Positions 1 to 6,547 of a stretch of DNA of 15,622 nt are shown piece by piece. Within the stretch, counting starts at the first letter, position 1; each line of letters starts with the position of its first letter. The notes under the pieces were generated by a model. It did not search any database. It worked only from the letters and a program-made list of their open reading frames with translations, and had not been told where the DNA came from. The stretch lies in assembly GCA_900766735.1 (NCBI GenBank), contig CAAFWO010000011.1:1-15622 (forward strand), written 5' to 3'. The position numbers were made by a program, and so were the translations under genes. This stretch comes from Clostridia bacterium (GTDB lineage Bacteria > Bacillota > Clostridia > CAKSNL01 > HGM11501).

Positions 1-6
1 ACCCAT
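1..6 (-). CDS. Start of a leftward gene (first two codons only)
   Basis: On the minus strand an ATG at 6-4 is followed by one glycine codon before the window ends. An ideal Shine-Dalgarno AGGAGG lies at 20-15, eight bases upstream of the ATG, and a good promoter lies further upstream. These signals support a real gene start, but nothing can be said about the product. It would be divergent from the integrase and so probably belongs to the same integrated element. Confidence 0.5.
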
Positions 7-37
7 TTGTCTTTCCTCCTGTTTTTGTGTTTATTTT

Positions 38-67
38 ATTATATCATATTTTGCATATTTATGTCTA
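38..67 (-). promoter_or_regulatory. SigmaA-type promoter for the leftward gene
   Basis: On the minus strand a perfect TATAAT (43-38) is preceded after 18 bases by TAGACA (67-62), which matches five of six bases of the -35 consensus. The expected transcript starts near position 31, about ten bases before the Shine-Dalgarno at 20-15. This promoter occupies what would be the N-terminal coding region of the rightward ORF that begins further on. Confidence 0.6.
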
Positions 68-98
68 CTTTTTTAGTATAGCACCAATTTCGGATATA

Positions 99-551
99 CC
101 TGAAAAAACGGCGTGTGTATATCGTTGTGCGACGGTATATGATGTGTTCTTTGCGGCTGTGCATTATTGTAAAATGCAAAAACTTAAATTAAAGGCTTGC
201 AAGCTATGCCATTCATTTTTTTTAGCAGAAAACTTGAAAGAGCAATACTGTTCCCGAAAATTTACGTATATTGATTGGGAAAACAAGACGCATTCTTTTC
301 CGTCTTGCGGCGGCAAAAGCGGAGCAAGAAAAAAGATATGGGATAAGCTTCAAGCTAAAAAAATCACTATTCGAAAATGGTTATCTGCTCATCAGAGAGC
401 ATTGAATCAATTTGAAACCGATTGCTACAAAATAGAAAGGCAGGCAAGAAATAATCCGTGTATAGAGAATTTCTTGCTATTTGAAAAATTTTTATATGTT
501 GATTGCAACCAATATCATAAAAAGTATGAAAGAATAAATTCTCATAAATAA
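99..551 (+). pseudogene. 5'-truncated DUF6076-like zinc-ribbon ORF
   Basis: An open frame runs through this interval and stops 14 bp before the integrase ATG. Protein-like sequence begins around position 99. It has a CKLC motif followed by YC, and later a PSCGGKSGARKK stretch ahead of a lysine-rich helical tail. This cysteine layout resembles the C-terminal part of the DUF6076 family, small putative zinc-binding proteins of unknown function often seen beside clostridial integrases. No ATG with a ribosome-binding site precedes the conserved part. The frame stays open upstream to 27 only through the leftward promoter. An internal ATG at 174 lacks a Shine-Dalgarno and would cut the domain. It is therefore probably the 3' remnant of a longer gene. 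The family assignment is from pattern memory and is moderate; function is unknown. Confidence 0.45.
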
Positions 552-565
552 GGACGGTGCAGAAA

Positions 566-1756
566 ATGGCGAACATACAGAAAAGACGGAATAAAGACGG
601 GCAGTTGATCTCTTTTTCAATCCGTGTTCATCGCGGCAGAGGAGCAGACGGCAAGCAATTAAAGCCATATACAGCGACGTTTGATGTTGAGCCGACTTGG
701 AAAGAGGAAACGGCGCGAAAAAAAGCCGCCGCGTTTGCGGCGACCTTTGAAAAGGAATGTAAAGAGGGAATCAGAGCCGACACCCGACAAACCTTTGCGG
801 CGTATTGTGATTATGTCATTAACTTAAAAGAAAACAGGGGTACAAAGCACTCAACGATTGTTCGGTATAAAGAATTGACAGAACGCATATATCCGCAAAT
901 AGGGCATATAAAGCTCAAAGATTTACGGGTAGAACATTTGAATACTCTATATACATATCTTTCCTCTGACGGCTTAAATAAGCGTACAGGTGGCAAATTG
1001 AGCAACAAGACGATAATAGAACATCACCGCTTAATATCTGCTGTGTTGGAGCAGGCAGTTAAAGAGGGGCTTATACCGTTCAATATCGCCCAAAGGGCGG
1101 ACAAGCCCAAAATGCAAGAGCACGATGTTAATTATTTTCAGCCGGAACAGATACAGGCGATTCGCGAGGCATTGGAGAATGAGCCGTTAAAGTGGCGCGT
1201 GCTTGTTCATCTGCTTTTGATCACCGGAGCAAGGCGCGGCGAGATACTCGGCTTAAAGTGGGATAAGGTGGACTTTGAAAATAAACAGATATATATTTGC
1301 AACAGTATTTTATATTCTTCCGATATTGGGGTATACGAAAGCACGCCGAAAACCGAAAAATCAAAGCGCTATATTTCTGTACCTGCCGAAACAATAGCTT
1401 TACTAAAAGAGTACAGGCAAGAGCAAAACAGGGAATATATGGAGCAGGGCATACTGTTCAAAACGAAAAACTTTGTCTTTGCCAGATATGACGGTGAGCC
1501 GCTCCACCCGGACAGTGTACCGAATCATTTGCAAAAGTTTTCAAAGCGGTATGGTTTGCCACATATAAATGCACATGCTTTCAGGCACACTATGGCGAGT
1601 ATGTTGTACTTTAACGGCGTTGACAGTGTTTCCATTTCAAAGCGTTTAGGTCACGCACAAGTCAGCACTACGGCGAATATATACGCTCATATCGTGGAAG
1701 AGGCGGACAAAAAGAACGCCGATATACTCTCGGAAATATTCCTCAAAAAAGCATAA
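566..1756 (+). CDS. Tyrosine recombinase (integrase) of an integrated element
   Basis: This 396-residue site-specific recombinase would integrate and excise the element by breaking and rejoining DNA through a tyrosine-DNA intermediate. The N-terminal part (about residues 1-60) looks like the AP2-like arm-binding domain. A SAM-like core-binding domain follows (about 70-170), then the catalytic domain (about 190-390). Expected catalytic residues are present: R223 in GARRGE, H337 and R340 in HAFRH, H363 in LGHAQ, and nucleophile Y373. The ATG at 566 was chosen because AAGGA lies 11 bases upstream. The GTG at 557 is too close to that site. Length and architecture fit the Tn916/phage integrase group of Firmicutes. 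It follows the DUF6076-like remnant by 14 bp and points at the tRNA-fMet 3' end. The gene appears intact. Confidence 0.93.
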   Translation: MANIQKRRNKDGQLISFSIRVHRGRGADGKQLKPYTATFDVEPTWKEETARKKAAAFAATFEKECKEGIRADTRQTFAAYCDYVINLKENRGTKHSTIVRYKELTERIYPQIGHIKLKDLRVEHLNTLYTYLSSDGLNKRTGGKLSNKTIIEHHRLISAVLEQAVKEGLIPFNIAQRADKPKMQEHDVNYFQPEQIQAIREALENEPLKWRVLVHLLLITGARRGEILGLKWDKVDFENKQIYICNSILYSSDIGVYESTPKTEKSKRYISVPAETIALLKEYRQEQNREYMEQGILFKTKNFVFARYDGEPLHPDSVPNHLQKFSKRYGLPHINAHAFRHTMASMLYFNGVDSVSISKRLGHAQVSTTANIYAHIVEEADKKNADILSEIFLKKA

Positions 1757-1768
1757 TTTTTTAATTGA

Positions 1769-1790
1769 GTTGAATTATAGTTGAATTATT
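1769..1790 (+). repeat. Tandem 11-bp direct repeat beside the integrase
   Basis: Two adjacent copies, GTTGAATTATA and GTTGAATTATT, differ only in the last base. They lie 12 bp past the integrase stop and about 70 bp from the tRNA 3' end. Arm-type integrase or excisionase binding sites are typically short direct repeats near the attachment core, so that role is plausible but unproven. Confidence 0.4.
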
Positions 1791-1810
1791 GGCTTGTTTC
1801 AGAGCATAAA

Positions 1811-1856
1811 GAAAACCGCCTAACTTTGCGCAAATGGCTTAGTTAAGCGGTTTTTC
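1811..1856. terminator. Bidirectional terminator between integrase and tRNA-fMet
   Basis: A 15-bp arm at 1811-1825 pairs with 1841-1856 with one mismatch and one bulged base. The loop is 15 bases and contains TTGCGCAA. T-rich tracts follow on both strands: GCGGTTTTTC on plus and GGCGGTTTTC on minus. It can therefore end the integrase transcript from the left and the tRNA transcript from the right. Confidence 0.75.
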
Positions 1857-1858
1857 TA

Positions 1859-1936
<78 letters not shown>

Positions 1937-1944
1937 ATATTTAC

Positions 1945-1957
1945 AAGGGATTCCCTT
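1945..1957. repeat. Small palindrome in the tRNA-fMet leader
   Basis: AAGGGA and TCCCTT flank a single central T, between the promoter and the mature tRNA 5' end at 1936. It would form at most a tight hairpin in the precursor, and no function is evident. It may influence 5' processing or be chance. Confidence 0.3.
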
Positions 1958-1968
1958 ACTTCTTATTC

Positions 1969-1997
1969 ATTATATCACAAAAAGAACCGTTTGTAAA
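1969..1997 (-). promoter_or_regulatory. SigmaA promoter of tRNA-fMet
   Basis: On the minus strand TTTACA (1997-1992) and a perfect TATAAT (1974-1969) are separated by exactly 17 bases. Transcription would start near 1962, giving a leader of about 25 bases before the mature tRNA. The -35 box overlaps the outer stem of the A/T hairpin at 1995-2048. Confidence 0.85.
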
Positions 1998-2050
1998 GAC
2001 TTTTTTTGAAAAAAGCGAAAAATTTTTTTCGACACAAAAAGAGTCTTTTT
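1995..2050 (+). terminator. Nested A/T-rich hairpin with T-tract upstream of spoIIIAA
   Basis: Bases 1995-2008 pair with 2035-2048 over 14 bp with one G-T wobble. A second 7-bp hairpin (CGAAAAA at 2016-2022 with TTTTTCG at 2025-2031) nests inside. A run of six T follows on plus. It reads as an intrinsic terminator that would stop rightward read-through from the element and antisense tRNA region before spoIIIAA. The stem is A/T-rich, so strength is uncertain. Confidence 0.5.
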
Positions 2051-2103
2051 TACTGTTCTAAAATAAGAGACAAGCTAATACATTAAAGCGAGGAGTGATT
2101 AAA

Positions 2104-3015
2104 GTGAACGAAGGATTAAAATCCCTTGCCGAGAGGTATTTTTCCGGCAGAATGAAAGACATATTATTAGCCGATTCCGACTCGCCCGACGAGACGTATG
2201 AATACCGCCTCTTTTCGGGAAAAGAGGTGGCCGTCGTGAAAAAAAGCGGAGTATATTTCATTTCCGAGACAGGCGAGTGCGTGTCGCACGGGCGCGGAGC
2301 TCATTTTTCGCCGTCCGAGCTCAGGGATATATTAAAGTCGCTTTCGGACAACTCCCTTTACTCGGTGCGCGAAAAACTGAAAAACGGCTATCTTCCGCTT
2401 GAGGGAGGGCACAGAGCCGGAGTGACTGGCAGATGCGTGACAGAGAACGGGCACATCAGCTACATAACGGACATATCCTCTCTGACCATAAGGATCGCGC
2501 ATTCGGTGCGCGGAGCGGCGACGAAAATTTTGCCTCATATCACCGACGGTGGGATAAAAAACACGCTGATCGTTTCGCCCCCGGGTTGCGGAAAAACGAC
2601 GATGCTTCGCGACATTGCGCGCTTTTTGGGCAACGAGCCGTATTTAAAAAGAGTCTGCATTGCGGACGAGCGCGGAGAGATCGCGGCGATGCGTGGCGGA
2701 GTTTGCCATAACGACGTCGGACTGCTAACCTCTGTTATGGACGCGTGCCCCAAATATGAAGGGATGATGAGCCTTTTAAGGTCATCGTCGCCGGAGGTCA
2801 TGATAACGGACGAGATCGGGTCTGAAAAAGACGTAGAGGCGGTCGTCGAGGTCGTGAAATCCGGCTCTTCGGTCATATGCTCCGCACACGGGGCGGACAT
2901 AAAAAGCGCAATTTGCCGCCCGGGAATCAAAAGCCTTTCCGATATTTTCGAGCTTTATATTCTGCTTTCGGGGCGAAACGGCCCAGGAACCGTGGAGGAG
3001 ATATTACATGCTTAA
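2104..3015 (+). CDS. spoIIIAA: Stage III sporulation protein AA (ATPase)
   Basis: SpoIIIAA is the cytoplasmic mother-cell ATPase of the SpoIIIA-SpoIIQ channel. It is related to secretion-superfamily ATPases and is thought to power the complex that keeps forespore sigmaG active after engulfment. The 303-residue protein shows Walker A PPGCGKTT with K164, Walker B MITDE with D236/E237, and the conserved ADERGEI and SSSPEV segments between them. The GTG at 2104 was chosen because AGGAG at 2091-2095 is eight bases upstream. A GTG at 2095 overlaps that site and is rejected. It overlaps spoIIIAB by 8 bases and heads an eight-gene operon. SigmaE control is expected from the family, but no convincing sigmaE promoter was seen. 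Confidence 0.97.
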   Translation: MNEGLKSLAERYFSGRMKDILLADSDSPDETYEYRLFSGKEVAVVKKSGVYFISETGECVSHGRGAHFSPSELRDILKSLSDNSLYSVREKLKNGYLPLEGGHRAGVTGRCVTENGHISYITDISSLTIRIAHSVRGAATKILPHITDGGIKNTLIVSPPGCGKTTMLRDIARFLGNEPYLKRVCIADERGEIAAMRGGVCHNDVGLLTSVMDACPKYEGMMSLLRSSSPEVMITDEIGSEKDVEAVVEVVKSGSSVICSAHGADIKSAICRPGIKSLSDIFELYILLSGRNGPGTVEEILHA

Positions 3016-3418
3016 GCTGACGGGCGCCGCATTGGTCGTTTTCGCTTCTTTTTTATACGGCGTCATTCTTGCCTGCAGGAAAAAAAGAAGAGTGGAATAC
3101 CTTGAAAATACAGCCGTACGGCTTGAAAAATTCAAGTCGCTTATCACGCTTTCCAAAATTCCGGTAACCGAGGCGCTGAACATGGCGGCCATAGACCCGA
3201 ATGATGCGCCCGAGGGGGCAGACAGGGAAAAGATGGACCTTTTCATTTCGTCGCTGGACTCGGAAACGGAGGAAGGGATCGTGAATGTGACGGACATATT
3301 TTTAAGTGAGATACTTTTATCAAAGCGGCCGGCCGAGGAAAAATACGAAAAGGAAGCCAAGCTCCTGCGGTGCGGATTTGCCGCACTCGGCCTTCTATTA
3401 TGCATAATACTTTATTAG
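3008..3418 (+). CDS. spoIIIAB: Stage III sporulation protein AB
   Basis: This is a membrane-anchored mother-cell component of the SpoIIIA complex, related to type II secretion F-type proteins. One N-terminal membrane segment (about residues 5-23, starting with the family's MLKLTGA) is followed by a charged helical cytoplasmic region. A C-terminal hydrophobic segment (about 120-136) ends the protein. At 136 residues it is clearly shorter than the roughly 170 of Bacillus SpoIIIAB, with the loss in the helical middle. The start overlaps the end of spoIIIAA, implying translational coupling. The identification leans on the N-terminus and on fixed operon order, and is good. Confidence 0.9.
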   Translation: MLKLTGAALVVFASFLYGVILACRKKRRVEYLENTAVRLEKFKSLITLSKIPVTEALNMAAIDPNDAPEGADREKMDLFISSLDSETEEGIVNVTDIFLSEILLSKRPAEEKYEKEAKLLRCGFAALGLLLCIILY

Positions 3419-3426
3419 AGGTGCTT

Positions 3427-3621
3427 ATGGGAATCGAATTTGTGTTCAAGGTTGCAGGCATCGGGATAATCGTTGCCGTGCTCAATATGATCGTCGGGAA
3501 GTCCGGAAGGGACGAGCAGGCACTAATTGTGACGATTGCCGGGCTGATCGTCGTGCTCGCCGTCGTCGTGCCGGAGGTCGGCCGTCTTTTCTCGGAAATT
3601 AAGGCAGTGTTCGGCCTATGA
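3427..3621 (+). CDS. spoIIIAC: Stage III sporulation protein AC
   Basis: This 64-residue protein has two membrane helices (about 5-23 and 36-54) joined by a short loop with KSGRDEQA, which is typical of SpoIIIAC. SpoIIIAC and SpoIIIAD are small membrane subunits of the mother-cell channel base. The ATG at 3427 was chosen because AGAGGTG just upstream can serve as ribosome-binding site and the product length matches the family. Upstream in-frame codons lie inside spoIIIAB. The stop codon overlaps the spoIIIAD start. Confidence 0.95.
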   Translation: MGIEFVFKVAGIGIIVAVLNMIVGKSGRDEQALIVTIAGLIVVLAVVVPEVGRLFSEIKAVFGL

Positions 3622-4001
3622 GCGCGCGGATAATCGGAGTGTGCATGGTATCGGCGGTTATGTGCCTCATACTAAAAGAAGCGCGTCGACCGGAGGCCGC
3701 ACTCATACTGGCGCTGTCGGCGAGCGTGTATGTTCTTTTGGAGCTGATAGGACCGATCAGGGCTGTCATCGGCGAGATCTCGGAGCTTTCGGAAAGCGCC
3801 GGGCTTGACGGCACAGTGTTTGAGACCGTGATGAAAATAACGGCGACGGCATACATAACGCAGAACGGCGCAAGCCTTTTGCGCGACTGCGGAGAAGGAG
3901 CGCTTTCGGAAAAGGTCGAGCTCGGCGGTAAAGTTATCATTCTTGCGTCCGCTCTGCCGTCCGTCAAAGCGCTGTTTGAGGTGATCGTGGGGTTGTTATG
4001 A
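3618..4001 (+). CDS. spoIIIAD: Stage III sporulation protein AD
   Basis: This is a 127-residue polytopic membrane subunit of the SpoIIIA channel, resembling a fused, extended version of SpoIIIAC. Hydrophobic segments lie at about residues 3-19, 27-45 and 108-127, with the family-typical conserved stretch FETVMKITATAYITQNGA in the middle. The start ATGA overlaps the spoIIIAC stop and its own stop overlaps the spoIIIAE start in the same way. This indicates tight translational coupling in the operon. Confidence 0.95.
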   Translation: MSARIIGVCMVSAVMCLILKEARRPEAALILALSASVYVLLELIGPIRAVIGEISELSESAGLDGTVFETVMKITATAYITQNGASLLRDCGEGALSEKVELGGKVIILASALPSVKALFEVIVGLL

Positions 4002-5098
4002 AAAGACTTATACTTCTGATGATTATATTGATGAGCGTGAATGCGTCTGCCATCTCGATGGACGACGCAAAAGCCGTGACAGTGCCTGAAACGGCGAGCG
4101 AAAACATCAGCCGCGCGGACAGTGAGTTTTCGTTTTATGATGCGGCACAAAACATTTATGACCTTCAATATACGGCTGACTTCAAGGGCGTTTTGAATAA
4201 GACACTGGACATGTTCTTTTCGGAGATCAGAGAAAACTTAAAGCTCATGGCCGCGGTCATAATGTTAGGGGTCATATGCACGCTATTATCGGGGCTTGAG
4301 ATTGGTGGAAAGAGTGCCGTCGCTGAGGCTTCGTTTATTTCGTGCTACGCCGTTTTGGCCGGGCTCACCGCCGCCGGATTTACCGAGATCGCAAGGACGG
4401 CGACGGAGTGCGTTGATGATATGGCCCTTTTTGTGAAGTCGCTCGTCCCGGTGCTGACATCGATGGCGGTCGCCGAGGGAAAGGTGATCTCCGCTCCGGC
4501 GGTGCACACCCAGGTTCTTGCCGCCTCAGCTATTGCCGGATTCATCATAAAATCGGCGGTGCTCCCGGTCATTTATGCTTCGTTTGCGGTAAAATTCATA
4601 AATAATATGACCTCGTCGATGAGCTTGTCCGGCCTGTCCGCCTTTTTGGACAAGATATGCCGGAGAATCTTAAGCTTTATTTTGCTCATCTTCACGGCGA
4701 TGCTGGCACTGACGAATTTTGCCGCCGGAGTTGTCGAGGGTATGGGACTAAAGACGGCGCGCTTTGCTCTAAGCTCATTTGTCCCCGCGGCCGGCGGCGC
4801 GCTTTCGGACACGGTGAGTTCGCTTGCCGCATCGGCGACGATGATAAAGTGTTCTGTCGGTACGGCCGGAATCATCGCCATCGGGCTGATGAGCGCATAT
4901 CCCGTTATTAAATGCGCGGCAATGAGCTTTTTATATAACCTTGCCGGAGCGCTGATAGAGCCCGTGGCGGATAAAAGATTCGCCGCGGCGGTGAGCTCCG
5001 TCGGGACGTGCATGGGGTTGCTTTTCGCCGTGGTTTCGGTATCGGCCGCGCTTTATGTCATATCCTCGGCAATTTTATTATCGGCGGTGAGAATATGA
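3998..5098 (+). CDS. spoIIIAE: Stage III sporulation protein AE
   Basis: SpoIIIAE is the large polytopic, permease-like membrane subunit of the mother-cell side of the feeding-tube complex. The 366-residue protein begins with a signal peptide (hydrophobic core about 4-14) and a likely cleavage site after A-S-A at residue 18. A short extracytoplasmic region follows, then several hydrophobic segments spanning the rest of the chain. Length is close to the Bacillus protein, unlike some neighbouring subunits. The start and stop both overlap flanking genes as ATGA. Confidence 0.96.
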   Translation: MKRLILLMIILMSVNASAISMDDAKAVTVPETASENISRADSEFSFYDAAQNIYDLQYTADFKGVLNKTLDMFFSEIRENLKLMAAVIMLGVICTLLSGLEIGGKSAVAEASFISCYAVLAGLTAAGFTEIARTATECVDDMALFVKSLVPVLTSMAVAEGKVISAPAVHTQVLAASAIAGFIIKSAVLPVIYASFAVKFINNMTSSMSLSGLSAFLDKICRRILSFILLIFTAMLALTNFAAGVVEGMGLKTARFALSSFVPAAGGALSDTVSSLAASATMIKCSVGTAGIIAIGLMSAYPVIKCAAMSFLYNLAGALIEPVADKRFAAAVSSVGTCMGLLFAVVSVSAALYVISSAILLSAVRI

Positions 5099-5523
5099 AA
5101 GCGTATATTATGACGATCCTTGCCGCCGCGGTGACGGTGAGCGTGACTGGTTGTCTCCTGCCCGAGGGGACGGTGAAAAAGTATGCTTCGCTTGCAAGCT
5201 CGGTCATGATAAGTCTTGCCGTCGCTCTGCCTTTTGCCGGCCTTTTGGGGAAGGACTTTGAGTTTTCACTGCCCGACACCGAGGAATTTATATATTCCTA
5301 TGACGCCGAAACGGAGTATAAAAAGATGCTGGCGGACGAATACGAAAAAGAGATCGAGGAGAAGCTTTCCTATCTCGGGCGTATCTATGCAAAGGTGGAT
5401 GCAGACCTTAATGTGGAAAAGATCGAGATATATTTATCAAATGAGATCGGCGAGGAAGAAAAAAAGAAGATCACGGACGAATATTCGCCGCTTGTATTAG
5501 AGGTGCACTATGGAGGAACTTAA
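5095..5523 (+). CDS. spoIIIAF: Stage III sporulation protein AF
   Basis: SpoIIIAF is a membrane subunit with a soluble domain of ring-building type that is proposed to help assemble the SpoIIIAG/AH rings. Two N-terminal membrane helices (about 4-21 and 33-51) precede a charged soluble region with the pattern expected for the small alpha-beta ring-building fold at about 95-142. The 142 residues compare with about 206 in Bacillus, so the linker is short. The ATG at 5095 overlaps the spoIIIAE stop as ATGA. A more upstream in-frame start would lie inside spoIIIAE and is rejected. The 3' end overlaps spoIIIAG by 14 bases. Confidence 0.9.
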   Translation: MKAYIMTILAAAVTVSVTGCLLPEGTVKKYASLASSVMISLAVALPFAGLLGKDFEFSLPDTEEFIYSYDAETEYKKMLADEYEKEIEEKLSYLGRIYAKVDADLNVEKIEIYLSNEIGEEEKKKITDEYSPLVLEVHYGGT

Positions 5524-5959
5524 AAAAACGGTCGCAAAATTGAAGAATAATAAGCTCATCTTAGTCATATTGATTATAGGGATAGTGCTTTTAACGGTCC
5601 CACTTTCGGGAACAGACAAAGAAGAGAAGGAAAAAAAGACGGACTATGAGGCGACCCTTACCGAAAAGACGGAGGAGGTGCTCGCGCTTATAAGCGGAGC
5701 GGGCAAGGTCAAGATCATGCTGACGCTTGATAACGACGGAACGACATATCCCGTCACCGAAAAGAGCCAGAGCGGAGAAAAAACCGTTTCGTCGTCGGGC
5801 AAGATCGCCGTTTCGAAAGAGGAATACCCCGAGGTCAGGGGGGTTGTGGTTGTTGCATCGGGAGCGGATATTCCCGGCGTGCGCGAGGACATCATAGAGG
5901 CCGTCCGCGCGGTGACCGGCGCGCCGCTTTGCAATATCCGGGTATTTAAAATGAAATGA
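5510..5959 (+). CDS. spoIIIAG: Stage III sporulation protein AG
   Basis: In Bacillus SpoIIIAG forms the large ring of the mother-cell side of the channel in the intermembrane space. The 149-residue protein has a membrane anchor at about 17-34 and then a secretin-like ring-building domain running from the EEVLALISGAGKVKIMLTL strand to the C-terminal NIRVFKMK. The VRGVVVVASGAD segment is highly typical of the family. In Bacillus (229 residues) a long beta-triangle insertion splits this domain. Here the corresponding part between LTLDNDG and YPEVRG is only about 30 residues. Overlap with spoIIIAF indicates coupling. Confidence 0.95.
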   Translation: MEELKKTVAKLKNNKLILVILIIGIVLLTVPLSGTDKEEKEKKTDYEATLTEKTEEVLALISGAGKVKIMLTLDNDGTTYPVTEKSQSGEKTVSSSGKIAVSKEEYPEVRGVVVVASGADIPGVREDIIEAVRAVTGAPLCNIRVFKMK

Positions 5960-5971
5960 GGGGGAAAGATA

Positions 5972-6493
5972 ATGAAGGCGCTTAAAAAGAAACAGGTCGT
6001 GCTGACGGCACTCGTCGCGATGATAGGGCTTGCCGGATATTTCAACTGGATGTATGAAAATTCGGACAACGGAAGTGTTACGGATTCGGACGAGGTCGCG
6101 CTCGGCGAGGCGAGGCTCGTTTCCGGCACGAACATAAAAGAGGATTACTTTCAAAAAAGCCGCCTGGAGCGCGACACGGGAAGGAGTAAGGCTATCGAAA
6201 ACTTAAAGACGGTCAGCGAGAACCCGGAAAGCGACCCGGAAACGAAAAAAGAGGCCGAGGAAAAGCTTATTGAAATGGCAGGGCGCACCGAAAAAGAGGC
6301 GGCGGCCGAGGGCGAGATATGCGCAAAGGGCTTTTCGGACTGCGTGGTCTACCTGTCCGATTCATCGGCAAGCGTTATCGTGCAGTCGGACAGCGACATA
6401 ACGGGGAGCGACGCGGCAAAGATCCAGGAGATCGTGATCCGAATCGCCGGCGTTGACGGCTCGGAGATAAGTATTTCGTCTTACAAAAAATAA
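5972..6493 (+). CDS. spoIIIAH: Stage III sporulation protein AH
   Basis: SpoIIIAH is the mother-cell partner of forespore SpoIIQ; the two form the core of the channel across the septal space. The 173-residue protein starts with the family motif KKKQVVLTALVAMIGLAGYFN as a single membrane anchor (about 8-26). A charged linker follows, then a C-terminal ring-building domain of YscJ/FliF type (about 95-173). The ATG follows a GAGGGGG-like ribosome-binding site 12 bp after spoIIIAG. It is somewhat shorter than the 218-residue Bacillus protein. It is the last gene of the spoIIIA operon; no terminator is seen before spoIIR. Confidence 0.95.
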   Translation: MKALKKKQVVLTALVAMIGLAGYFNWMYENSDNGSVTDSDEVALGEARLVSGTNIKEDYFQKSRLERDTGRSKAIENLKTVSENPESDPETKKEAEEKLIEMAGRTEKEAAAEGEICAKGFSDCVVYLSDSSASVIVQSDSDITGSDAAKIQEIVIRIAGVDGSEISISSYKK

Positions 6494-6497
6494 TCCT

Positions 6498-6526
6498 GAA
6501 TAAAACCTTTTAAGTGCGGCTATAAT
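6498..6526 (+). promoter_or_regulatory. Putative sigmaF promoter of spoIIR
   Basis: GAATA at 6498-6502 resembles the -35 of sigmaF/sigmaG promoters. After 15 bases GGCTATAAT at 6518-6526 matches eight of nine positions of the sigmaF -10 pattern GGnrAnAnT. The start would fall near 6533, just before the GGAGGG ribosome-binding site. spoIIR is known to be sigmaF-dependent in Bacillus, which supports the reading. The box also contains TATAAT, but no good sigmaA -35 is correctly spaced. Confidence 0.6.
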
Positions 6527-6533
6527 CAAGCCG
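6517..6533. repeat. Inverted repeat over the spoIIR -10 box
   Basis: CGGCT (6517-6521) and AGCCG (6529-6533) are a perfect 5-bp inverted repeat around seven bases. They overlap the -10 element and the expected start site. This could be a protein-binding operator, a weak RNA hairpin, or chance. Confidence 0.35.
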
Positions 6534-6547
6534 AACGGAGGGTTTTT

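Noticed and set aside
27..98. N-terminal extension of the DUF6076-like ORF starting at GTG 27
   Set aside because: It has no ribosome-binding site, reads as hydrophobic low-complexity text, and coincides with the leftward promoter.
2077..2084. SigmaE-like -10 (AATACATT) before spoIIIAA
   Set aside because: It resembles the consensus, but the transcript would begin inside the Shine-Dalgarno and no matching -35 lies 14-15 bases upstream.
3599..4168. Long minus-strand open frame opposite spoIIIAD/AE
   Set aside because: It is a shadow of GC-biased coding sequence, with no promoter or ribosome-binding site and no recognisable domain.
5591..6154. Long minus-strand frames opposite spoIIIAG/AH
   Set aside because: They mirror coding bias of clearly identified genes on the plus strand and lack initiation signals.
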